DNA of 32,999 bases from Gammaproteobacteria bacterium (lineage in GTDB: Bacteria > Pseudomonadota > Gammaproteobacteria > Magnimaribacterales > TMED112): NCBI GenBank assembly GCA_002716745.1, contig PBBW01000001.1:256886-289884 (forward strand). Reading direction: 5' to 3'. The position numbers and the translations under genes are program-made. The notes under the pieces are model-generated. The model ran no database searches, was not told where the DNA came from, and saw nothing but the letters and a program-made list of their open reading frames with translations. Below, in pieces: positions 24,864 through 32,999 of the stretch (positions are counted from its first letter, which is position 1; the number at the start of each line of letters is the position of its first letter).

Positions 24864-26700
24864 CAATCAACTCATTCTCTGAATATTTGTTATCAAGCCC
24901 ATACTCAGCTCTTAAAGCATTAAAAATGTATTGAAGTTGGCTTGACCTTGATTGGGATATTATAGATGCCCTGTCCTCTTCACCTACTGAGTCATTCTCC
25001 CCTGGATTTCGCTCTAAGATACTATAAATAAATAGAGTATTGTTAACTAATTCTTTTTTTATCATTCCTGTTTCTGCTTGATTGAAAACAAGATTTACTA
25101 TGTCGTTTGATAATAATGAGGTTGTTCTGTTAATGTCTTTAAATTCCTCTATTTTGAAGTTTTCAATCGGAAACTGTTGCAAAAGAGATTCTGTATCTAA
25201 GGTAATTGGATCAGAGGCAGCATATGCATCTTCAAGTATTCTTAATTTTGCTCTTTGAACTAGAATAGCAATTATCTCTTCCATAACTAATTCAAAGTCT
25301 TCGATACTCTCATCTATTTTCACAACTGGCTGAACGAGTTGAAAACTATCATTGCCTATATTAACTGGGTCTGACCAAGAATTTATATTTGTATCAAATA
25401 TTAAATTCTCATTTTCGCTATCATAGCCACTTTCTCCACGTGGTAATTCTTGAAATAAGGTCGCAGTTGTTTTGAATTGCTCCTCGAGCTGCTCTAAACT
25501 TCTATTGCTCCCTGTAATTGATCTTTGAATACTCAAGATAGCGTCTTCAAATTTAATATCTTTTATTTCTCTTAAGAGTTCATCAGATTTTTCACTGAAC
25601 TCCTGGATTTCTACACCACTAACATCAGTTATTTTAAGAAAGTGGACATTTCCTTCATAAAATATTTTTTCTGAAATATCTCCTTCTGAAAGGGCTGCTA
25701 TTACTAATTCAAATTCTTCAGGAAAAACTTCACCATCTGTAAAGCCTAAATCACCGTTTTCTTGAAGGGTTCCCTCATCGTCTGAAAAATTCTGTACTAC
25801 ATTTTCGAATGATTGTTTCCCAAGGGCCTCCTCAGCAAGTAAAACTTTTTCATTAAAAGATTCTTCGTCTTCATAATTTCCACGAATAATCATTGCATGA
25901 GAAACTCTTTTTTCACCATCGGGTATATTTTGTAAATAAATATCATAGGCATTTTTTAATTCTGTTTCGCTTACTGAGATCTCTAGGGCTTCTTTATCTA
26001 AATTAATCACATTGAATGATATCTTTTCAGGAACCAAAAATTGATTGCTATTAGAGTCATAGTATTCAAGTAGCTGTTGATTTTCAGGCTGATAATCAAT
26101 AAGGACATTAGATGTATCTAATAAAACAAACTTAATGGTTCTTTTTTCAGTAAGCAAATCAAGGTATTGTTCCAATGTAGAATCAAAGACATTTACTAAA
26201 GAATCTAGTAAGGCTACTGACAGATTTAATTTGAGGTCACTTGAATAATCTCTAATAAGCTGCTCTTTTGATAAATTAAAATTTATTAAATAATTTTTAA
26301 ATGCCTCTTGATCGAAATCTCCATCAATTTGAAAAGCTTCATTTCTCGATAATTCAGTCTCAATATAATTTGTTGGTATTTTTATGTTCAATTCATCAAA
26401 GAATTTAATAATTGAATATTTTTCAATAAGTGATGTTTTTGCTTGCTCCTCTATAAATGAGGATAAAGGGTTTAAATCTATTTGTTGGCCAAATTGGTCT
26501 CTAATGTTTTGTTCAATTTGACTTCGTGTTCTGAAATATTCTGATTGAGATATACCGTAATTTCCAATCTTAGCATAATCGTTATTTGTAAATGATTGCG
26601 CAAAGGTGGGTAAACCCAGAAACGCAAATGTTAGGGCAACTATTCCGAGAAAAGAAAAGGCTACAATCCCTTGTAGCCTCTCACGTAAGAAACTGATCAA
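24847..26700 (-). CDS. ppiD: Membrane-anchored periplasmic chaperone/PPIase PpiD (SurA_N + parvulin-type domain)
   Basis: 617 aa; N-terminal TM MISFLRERLQGIVAFSFLGIVALTFAFLGLP, SQSEYFRTRSQIEQNIRDQFGQ, VSHAMIIRGNYEDEE...GDLGFTDGEVFPEEFELVIAALSEGDIS; conserved neighbours hupB/lon. Confidence 0.88.
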   Translation of the reverse strand: MISFLRERLQGIVAFSFLGIVALTFAFLGLPTFAQSFTNNDYAKIGNYGISQSEYFRTRSQIEQNIRDQFGQQIDLNPLSSFIEEQAKTSLIEKYSIIKFFDELNIKIPTNYIETELSRNEAFQIDGDFDQEAFKNYLINFNLSKEQLIRDYSSDLKLNLSVALLDSLVNVFDSTLEQYLDLLTEKRTIKFVLLDTSNVLIDYQPENQQLLEYYDSNSNQFLVPEKISFNVINLDKEALEISVSETELKNAYDIYLQNIPDGEKRVSHAMIIRGNYEDEESFNEKVLLAEEALGKQSFENVVQNFSDDEGTLQENGDLGFTDGEVFPEEFELVIAALSEGDISEKIFYEGNVHFLKITDVSGVEIQEFSEKSDELLREIKDIKFEDAILSIQRSITGSNRSLEQLEEQFKTTATLFQELPRGESGYDSENENLIFDTNINSWSDPVNIGNDSFQLVQPVVKIDESIEDFELVMEEIIAILVQRAKLRILEDAYAASDPITLDTESLLQQFPIENFKIEEFKDINRTTSLLSNDIVNLVFNQAETGMIKKELVNNTLFIYSILERNPGENDSVGEEDRASIISQSRSSQLQYIFNALRAEYGLDNKYSENELIVNQTS

Positions 26701-26712
26701 CTCAGTTATTAA

Positions 26713-26988
26713 TTAATTTACTGAAGCTTTTAGTGCTTTACCTGCTTTAAAAACTGGTACGGTTGCTGCAGGAATATGAATCTTCTGTGAAGGATTCTGA
26801 GGGTTTATACCCTCTCTAGCAGCTCTCTGTCTAACAGAGAATGTTCCAAAGCCTACCAATGAAACAGAATCACCTTGTGCAAGTGCACCTGTCACAGCGT
26901 TAACAACAGCATCTAATGCTTTAGCAGCATCGACTTTTGTGCTACCAGTTTCACTGGCAACAACATCAATTAAATCAGCCTTATTCAT
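26713..26988 (-). CDS. hupB: DNA-binding protein HU (HupB-type)
   Basis: 91 aa; MNKADLIDVVASETGSTKVDAAKALDAVVNAV, VGFGTFSVRQRAAREGINPQNPSQKIHIPA. Confidence 0.96.
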   Translation of the reverse strand: MNKADLIDVVASETGSTKVDAAKALDAVVNAVTGALAQGDSVSLVGFGTFSVRQRAAREGINPQNPSQKIHIPAATVPVFKAGKALKASVN

Positions 26989-27122
26989 AAAATCTCCTCA
27001 AAACGCCTAGTTAAAGGCTTTTAATAACATTAGTCCCTAAAAATCAATAAATCAAGCAAAAGTATGTAAAAAATTAAACTTTATTAATTTGCTATTTCTT
27101 GACTTTGAAGGCTTTGAATGCT

Positions 27123-29435
27123 TCAAATAAGCGCTTCTGCTAACACTTCTTCTATATTCTCGACTGGAATAATGTTTAGATTCTTTAAAACGTTTGCTTC
27201 AATCTCCTCAGTATCTCCAAGATTTTCCTTAGGAATAAGTACATTAGTTATTCCACTTCTTTTGGCTGCAATTAGTTTTTCTTTTAGGCCACCAATTTTA
27301 AGGACTCTTCCAGCTAGAGTAATCTCCCCAGTCATTGCGAGGTTTGCTTTAATGTCTTTTGATAAAACAACTGAAGCAATAGCCGTGCACATTGTTATGC
27401 CAGCCGAGGGTCCATCTTTCGGGGTTGCACCCTCTGGTACATGAATATGAAGATCGTGTATTTCAAAGAAATCTTTTTTTATCTTTTCTTTATTTGCTAT
27501 GTTTTTTGCTACTGTAAGTGCAGCTTGGATAGACTCTTGCATAACATCACCAAGTGAGCCTGTTTTAATTATTCTACCTTTGCCAGCAATTAATGCAGCC
27601 TCAATTTTAAGAAGCTCGCCTCCAACTGAAGTCCAGGCAAGCCCATTAACTTGGCCTTTTTGATTCTGCTCGTCAAATTGTCCAAATTTATATGGCTCAG
27701 AACCCAATATATTTCTTATTGCCCTATTGTCTATTTTTGTTGAAGAAGGTTTCTTCATTGAAATGTCTTTAACTTTTTTTCTACATATTTTATTAAGCTG
27801 TCTATCGAGACTTCTCACACCCGCCTCTCTGGTATAATTTCTTATTATTTTTAGTATTGAATTCATACTAAATGATACTTCTTTTTCAGATAGACCATTT
27901 TTATCTAGATTACGCGGAACGAGATAATTTTTCGCAATATTTAGCTTTTCATCCTCAATATACCCAGGCAATCTGATGATCTCCATTCTATCAAGTAAAG
28001 GGGCAGGAATATTAAGTGAATTTGCTGTACATATAAACATAACCTCTGACAAGTCATAGTCAACTTCAAGATAATGGTCATTAAAGCTGTTATTTTGTTC
28101 TGGATCAAGAACTTCCAAGAGAGCTGAGCTTGGGTCTCCCCTGTGGTCCATTCCAACTTTATCAATTTCGTCTAGCAAGAATAAAGGATTCTTAACTTGA
28201 GCTTTTGAGAGTTTTTGAATTATTTTTCCTGGCATAGATCCTATATAAGTTTTTCTATGGCCACGAATCTCTGCTTCATCTCTTACTCCGCCAAGTGAAA
28301 GACGAATAAATTCCCGATTAACTGATCTTGCTATTGATTCGCCCAAAGAGGTTTTTCCAACCCCTGGTGGACCAACAAAACACAGTACAGGTGCTTTCAT
28401 TTTCTTGACTCTTTTTTGAACTGCAAGATATTCAAGAATCCGCTCTTTTACTTCTTTCAAGCCATAGTGATCTTCATCTAGAATCTTCTTTGCCTTACCT
28501 AAATCCACATTTATTTTAGTTGTTTTGTCCCATGGAACTTCAAGTAAAGTATCTATATATGTTCTTACAACTGTCGCTTCTGCAGACATGGGTGACATTT
28601 GTTTGAGTTTTGAAAATTCTGAATTTACTTTTTCAAGTGCCTCTTTTGATAGTTTTGTTTCCTCTATTTTGATTTGCAGTTCATCAAGTTCATTTTTTTC
28701 TTCTCCAATTTCACCTAATTCTTTTTGTGCAGCTTTAATCTGCTCATTTAAAAAATATTCTTTTTGAGATTTTTCCATCTGTTTTCTTACTCTTCCTCTA
28801 ATTCTTTGCTCAACCTCTATCAGATCTATCTGCGATTCCAACAAACTTGAAAGAAACTCTGCTCTGTCGGTAATCCTTAATTTTTCGAGTATTTCCTGTT
28901 TATCCTTGATAGATAAATGAATATTCGAAGAAATCACATCAACAACTTTTGACAAGCTAGCCATCGATTGGACTTGGTTAATGATTTCAAATGAAACTTT
29001 TTTTGATACTGAAACAAATTCTGTAAATTGGTTTTTAATTGTAGCAAGCAAGTCTCTCTCATATTTTGAGTCCTCTGACTGTTCATCAATTTTTACTATG
29101 TTTGCAAAATATCCTTTTTCAATTATTACGTTATCTAGAGTTGCTCTTTGTAAACCTTCAACAAGAATTTTTACAGTTCCATCTGGAAGTTTGATCATCT
29201 GAAGTAAAGTAGAAATTGTTCCAACTTTTGGTAGATCATCAATAGTTGGCTCTTCATTAGATGGAGAATTTTGAGCGATTAGGTATATCTTTTTATTAGT
29301 CCTAAGGGCATCCTCTAAGGAAAAAATTGACTTTTCCCGACCCACAAATAAAGTCGATACAGTGTTAGGGAATATTACTACATCCCTCAGAGGGATCATT
29401 GGCATCTTAACTTTCACATTAATACTTTCTGACAT
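27123..29435 (-). CDS. lon: ATP-dependent protease Lon
   Basis: 770 aa; MIPLRDVVIFPN, CFVGPPGVGKTSLGESIARS, FLLDEIDKVG, PKDGPSAGITM (catalytic Ser), TGEITLAGRVLKIGGLKEKLIAAKRSG. Confidence 0.98.
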   Translation of the reverse strand: MSESINVKVKMPMIPLRDVVIFPNTVSTLFVGREKSIFSLEDALRTNKKIYLIAQNSPSNEEPTIDDLPKVGTISTLLQMIKLPDGTVKILVEGLQRATLDNVIIEKGYFANIVKIDEQSEDSKYERDLLATIKNQFTEFVSVSKKVSFEIINQVQSMASLSKVVDVISSNIHLSIKDKQEILEKLRITDRAEFLSSLLESQIDLIEVEQRIRGRVRKQMEKSQKEYFLNEQIKAAQKELGEIGEEKNELDELQIKIEETKLSKEALEKVNSEFSKLKQMSPMSAEATVVRTYIDTLLEVPWDKTTKINVDLGKAKKILDEDHYGLKEVKERILEYLAVQKRVKKMKAPVLCFVGPPGVGKTSLGESIARSVNREFIRLSLGGVRDEAEIRGHRKTYIGSMPGKIIQKLSKAQVKNPLFLLDEIDKVGMDHRGDPSSALLEVLDPEQNNSFNDHYLEVDYDLSEVMFICTANSLNIPAPLLDRMEIIRLPGYIEDEKLNIAKNYLVPRNLDKNGLSEKEVSFSMNSILKIIRNYTREAGVRSLDRQLNKICRKKVKDISMKKPSSTKIDNRAIRNILGSEPYKFGQFDEQNQKGQVNGLAWTSVGGELLKIEAALIAGKGRIIKTGSLGDVMQESIQAALTVAKNIANKEKIKKDFFEIHDLHIHVPEGATPKDGPSAGITMCTAIASVVLSKDIKANLAMTGEITLAGRVLKIGGLKEKLIAAKRSGITNVLIPKENLGDTEEIEANVLKNLNIIPVENIEEVLAEALI

Positions 29436-30668
29436 CTAATTAGCTGCTTTTTTAGATATAAGTTTCAAAGGATTTTCTCTATTTTTTACTATATTTTTAT
29501 CAATTAGTATTTTATCTATTTTTGTAGATGAAGATGGTAACTCAAACATAGAGTCTTGAAGAATTTCTTCGAAAATTGATCTCAGAGCCCGTGCTCCAGA
29601 AGAACTTTTTTTTGCTTCTTTAGCAATCTCTTTGAATGCATCTATTGTGAATTCCAAGTGAATGTCATCAAGCTGAAATAGATACTCAAATTGCTTGGAA
29701 ATAGAATTTTTAGTTTCTGACATAACCTTAACAAGCTCTTTTTCAGATAACTCCTCAAGTGCAGCCACAACTGGAAATCTACCAATAAATTCAGGAATTA
29801 TTCCGTACCTTATTAAATCTTGGCTCCTAGCTTTTTTAAACAAGCTACCTTTATTGTATTCGGTTTGCCCTGGGGTATCAGTTGTAAACCCAATAGAGGT
29901 ATTAGATATACGTTTTTTAATTTGTTCCTCAAGTCCATTAAATGCTCCTCCACAAATAAAAAGAATATTTTTTGTTTCGATTTGAAGAAATTCTTGCTGA
30001 GGATGCTTTCTTCCTCCCTGTGGTGGGATCGATGCTGTTGTTCCCTCAATAATCTTTAATAATGCTTGTTGCACACCCTCTCCTGATACATCTCTAGTAA
30101 TGGAAACGTTCTCTCCTTTTTTTGAAATTTTATCTATTTCGTCAATATAAATTATGCCTTTTTGTGCGCTCTCAATATCATAATCACAATTTATTAAAAG
30201 CTTTTGAATTATGTTCTCAACATCCTCGCCAACATATCCAGCCTCAGTTAGGGATGTTGCATCAGCTATCGCAAATGGAACATCCAAATAATTTGCTAGA
30301 GTTTGAGCAAGAAGTGTTTTGCCAGATCCAGTCGGTCCTAATAAAAGCACATTACTTTTTTGAACATCAACGTCATCTTTCTTTCCAGATAATACTCTTT
30401 TGTAGTGGTTGTAAACAGCTACAGATAGTTTTTTCTTTGCATCATCTTGTCCGATAATCACACTATTTAAATATTCATAGATCTCCTTCGGCTTAGCAAC
30501 TGAAAAATCCTTATTGGCTTCAGAGCTCTCCTCTTCTAACAAGATATCATTGCATAAATCTACGCACTCATTGCAAATATAGATATTGGGTCCAGCAATA
30601 AGTTTTTTTACTTTAACTTGATCTTTTCCGCAAAATGAACAGTTTAATTTAGATTTTTCTATTTCCAT
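29436..30668 (-). CDS. clpX: ATP-dependent Clp protease ATP-binding subunit ClpX
   Basis: 410 aa; zinc-binding CSFCGKDQ...[48 protein letters not shown]. Confidence 0.98.
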   Translation of the reverse strand: MEIEKSKLNCSFCGKDQVKVKKLIAGPNIYICNECVDLCNDILLEEESSEANKDFSVAKPKEIYEYLNSVIIGQDDAKKKLSVAVYNHYKRVLSGKKDDVDVQKSNVLLLGPTGSGKTLLAQTLANYLDVPFAIADATSLTEAGYVGEDVENIIQKLLINCDYDIESAQKGIIYIDEIDKISKKGENVSITRDVSGEGVQQALLKIIEGTTASIPPQGGRKHPQQEFLQIETKNILFICGGAFNGLEEQIKKRISNTSIGFTTDTPGQTEYNKGSLFKKARSQDLIRYGIIPEFIGRFPVVAALEELSEKELVKVMSETKNSISKQFEYLFQLDDIHLEFTIDAFKEIAKEAKKSSSGARALRSIFEEILQDSMFELPSSSTKIDKILIDKNIVKNRENPLKLISKKAAN

Positions 30669-31261
30669 TATTTTCTATTCTCGAGTATTTCATCAACCAG
30701 ACCATAATTTACCGCCTCTTCAGCATTCATGAAATAATCTCTTTCAGTATCACCTTGGATTTTTTTGATAGTTTGTTTTGTGTTTTCAGCAAGAATTTTA
30801 TTTAGCTTCGCTTTAAGCGTAAGAATTTCTTTCGCTTGGATCTCAATATCTGTTGCTTGTCCTCTGGCTCCACCTAAGGGCTGATGAATCATAACTCTAC
30901 TGTTTGGTAGAGCAAATCTTTTTCCCTTTGCTCCAGAAGATAGAAGAACAGCTCCCATACTTGCAGCTTGCCCAAAACATACTGTCGAAACATCGCATTT
31001 TAGATAATTCATGGTATCTAGTATTGAAAGCCCTGAGGTTATTACCCCACCAGGAGAATTTATGTACATGTATATATCTTTTTTTGGATCTTCAGATTCC
31101 AAAAAAAGCAATTGTGCAACTACAAGATTGGCAACATAATCATCAATGCCACCAACAATAAAAATTATCCTGTCTTTCAAAAGACGTGAGAATATGTCGA
31201 ATGCCCTCTCACCTCTTGAGGTTTGTTCAACAACCATCGGAACTAAATTACTTTCAAACAT
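30668..31261 (-). CDS. clpP: ATP-dependent Clp protease proteolytic subunit ClpP
   Basis: 197 aa; [63 protein letters not shown]. Confidence 0.98.
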   Translation of the reverse strand: MFESNLVPMVVEQTSRGERAFDIFSRLLKDRIIFIVGGIDDYVANLVVAQLLFLESEDPKKDIYMYINSPGGVITSGLSILDTMNYLKCDVSTVCFGQAASMGAVLLSSGAKGKRFALPNSRVMIHQPLGGARGQATDIEIQAKEILTLKAKLNKILAENTKQTIKKIQGDTERDYFMNAEEAVNYGLVDEILENRK

Positions 31262-31361
31262 ATCTTAAATATAGAGCACTTTTTTTATAAAACAATAAAA
31301 AATTATAAAACTTGAACAATTTTTGTAAGAACTTGGTATGTAAAAGTTTAAACTTCAAAAA

Positions 31362-31439
31362 TGGGGTGGGCGAAGGGGGTTGAACCCTCGGCCTCCGGTA
31401 CCACAAACCGGCGCTCTAACCAACTGAGCTACGCCCACC
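31362..31439 (-). tRNA. tRNA-His (anticodon GTG), CCA encoded, G-1 encoded
   Basis: Reverse complement GGTGGGCGTAGCTCAGTTGGTTAGAGCGCCGGTTTGTGGTACCGGAGGCCGAGGGTTCAACCCCCTTCGCCCACCCCA; loop TTGTGGT; G-1:C73 pair. Confidence 0.97.
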
Positions 31440-31497
31440 ATTTTTTTATGACCTTTGAGAAAAAAAATTATATCATTATGCAATAAATAGGGGAAAG

Positions 31498-32898
31498 ATG
31501 GGGTCAAATAATTTATTCATTAAAAGCGTTTCTAAAATGTTCGATAAGGCTATTAATAACCTTAATGTCGAAAAAGGTTTAGCAAACCAAATTAAATCGT
31601 GTAACAGCACACATACAATACGTTTTGGGGTAAAGCTAACAAATGGTATTAAAGTTTTTACTGGGTGGCGTGCAGTACACTCTGAACATTTAGAGCCAGT
31701 AAAGGGTGGAATAAGATACTCTCGAGCAGTGTCTGCATCGGAAGTTGAAGCAATGGCAATGCTGATGACATTTAAAAATGCTGTAATAGACGTTCCATTT
31801 GGAGGCTCTAAGGGTGGCCTCAAAATAGATCCTAGCAAATATACAGATGAAGACTTAGAAAAAATTACTAGAAGATTTACAGAAGAGCTCGTTAAAAGAG
31901 GATTAATTTCTCCAAGCCTTAATGTGCCAGCACCAGATATGGGTACAGGTAAAAAAGAAATGGCATGGATTGCTGATGAATACAAAAGATTAAATCCACA
32001 TGATATAAATGCATATGCCTGTGTGACAGGTAAACCTGAAAACATGGGGGGTGTTGATGGAAGGACAGAAGCTACTGGCAGAGGTCTTTTCTATTCTCTT
32101 AATTCTTTTTTCAATTCGGTAGATATTAAGAAAACTAAGATTAAAGGAGGTTTAGATTCACAAAGCATTATTATTGAGGGCCTCGGGAAGGTAGGGTATT
32201 TTGCTGCCAGAGCACTAAGAGATCATGGATCCTTGATTGTAGGAGTAATTGAAAAAGACCAAAGTTTTTACAATCCTAAAGGTCTAGATATTGATCTCAT
32301 AAGAAAATGGTTGGCCGAATCAGGCAATGCAGATCAGTACCCAAATCAAGAAGAGCTAAAAACCAAACAAGAAGTTTTTTTAAATAGCTGTGATATTTTT
32401 ATCCCAGCAGCTACAGAGGGAACAATTAATGAAGATAACCATGAGCAGCTTAGCACAAAACTTATATGTGAAGGGGCAAATGGACCTCTTACCTCCAGAG
32501 CAGATGACTTGTTGAGCAAAAGAGGAGTGTTAATCATACCTGACCTTTACGCAAATGCAGGCGGTGTTGCAGTAAGTTACTTTGAGTGGGTGCGAAATTT
32601 ACAACATATGAGGTTTGGAAGAATGGAAAAGAGAAGGAAAGAATATGAAAACGCCTCTTTAATAAATGTAATTGAGAGCTCAACTGGAGCAAAAGTTTCA
32701 CTAAAAACTAAAAACTTACTCAACCAAGGCCCTACTGAAATTGATCTGGTTAGATCTGGTCTTGAAGATATGATGACCGAAGCATATGAAAATATGAGTG
32801 AAATTTGGAACGAAAATAAATATGACTCATTACGAACAACTGCTTACATTTATTCAATTAAAAAACTTATTAAGTCGTACCAAAATATAGGCATCTAA
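31498..32898 (+). CDS. Glutamate dehydrogenase (Glu/Leu/Phe/Val dehydrogenase family)
   Basis: 466 aa; HSEHLEPVKGGIRYSRAV, VPFGGSKGGLKIDP, NVPAPDMGTGKKEMAWI, IEGLGKVGYFAA, PDLYANAGGVAVSYFEWV. Confidence 0.94.
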   Translation: MGSNNLFIKSVSKMFDKAINNLNVEKGLANQIKSCNSTHTIRFGVKLTNGIKVFTGWRAVHSEHLEPVKGGIRYSRAVSASEVEAMAMLMTFKNAVIDVPFGGSKGGLKIDPSKYTDEDLEKITRRFTEELVKRGLISPSLNVPAPDMGTGKKEMAWIADEYKRLNPHDINAYACVTGKPENMGGVDGRTEATGRGLFYSLNSFFNSVDIKKTKIKGGLDSQSIIIEGLGKVGYFAARALRDHGSLIVGVIEKDQSFYNPKGLDIDLIRKWLAESGNADQYPNQEELKTKQEVFLNSCDIFIPAATEGTINEDNHEQLSTKLICEGANGPLTSRADDLLSKRGVLIIPDLYANAGGVAVSYFEWVRNLQHMRFGRMEKRRKEYENASLINVIESSTGAKVSLKTKNLLNQGPTEIDLVRSGLEDMMTEAYENMSEIWNENKYDSLRTTAYIYSIKKLIKSYQNIGI

Positions 32899-32904
32899 AG
32901 AAAT

Positions 32905-32981
32905 TGGCGCGCCAGGGAGGATTCGAACCCCCGACCAATAGCTTAGAAGGCTACTGCTCTATCCAGCTGAGCTACTGGCGC
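32905..32981 (-). tRNA. tRNA-Arg (anticodon TCT), CCA encoded
   Basis: Reverse complement GCGCCAGTAGCTCAGCTGGATAGAGCAGTAGCCTTCTAAGCTATTGGTCGGGGGTTCGAATCCTCCCTGGCGCGCCA; loop CTTCTAA. Confidence 0.97.
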
Positions 32982-32999
32982 TGGTCGGGGCAGCAGGAT

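Noticed and set aside
26999-27022. Hairpin AAAAGCCT...AGGCGTTTT upstream of the hupB Shine-Dalgarno
   Set aside because: Short core stem with a bulge; could be an HU leader element but too weak to claim
27118-30457. Several plus-strand ORFs over lon/clpX (60-111 aa)
   Set aside because: All are antisense to well-recognised Lon and ClpX; no start context or family signal
31476-32045. 189-aa ORF antisense to the glutamate dehydrogenase
   Set aside because: Lies opposite a strongly conserved GDH coding region; composition is that of a mirrored coding frame with no recognisable domain
1-32999. CRISPR array, prophage, IS/transposase, toxin-antitoxin or defence genes
   Set aside because: No regularly spaced repeats, no transposase/integrase/phage proteins, and no recognisable defence domains seen in either strand

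Overview
Low-GC, gene-dense chromosomal window with the look of a streamlined marine gammaproteobacterium (SAR86-like; this is inferred from the style of the gene content and was not tested). Left half: accessory nutrient-acquisition genes. These are three complete TonB-dependent receptors (TBDRs) plus the 3' end of a fourth, a GH3 / SGLT-like symporter / glucokinase cluster divergent from a GH13 enzyme, an RraA-family protein, a hotdog thioesterase, an M23 peptidase, and a TBDR - SLC13/DASS transporter - Ntn-hydrolase (gamma-glutamyltranspeptidase family) gene cluster. Right half: housekeeping genes gltX, dnaQ, rnhA, gloB, fabI, ppiD, hupB, lon, clpX, clpP, a glutamate dehydrogenase, and three tRNAs (Ala-GGC, His-GTG, Arg-TCT). 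I see no CRISPR array, prophage, IS element or rRNA. Strongest leads: (1) the GGT homologue has lost the residues expected to bind the substrate alpha-amino group (positions equivalent to E. coli N411 and D433 are Gly and Asn). It sits in a tight cluster with a DASS transporter whose two SNT substrate motifs are both altered, suggesting a dicarboxylyl-amide (cephalosporin-acylase-like) scavenging system rather than glutathione use. (2) Intrinsic-terminator hairpins after TBDR genes abut or lie inside the start of the next co-directional gene at three separate loci. (3) GltX lacks the Cys-rich zinc-binding segment. (4) The GH13 enzyme is truncated before its C-terminal domain and is followed by a long imperfect hairpin. 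All functional statements are predictions from sequence reading only.
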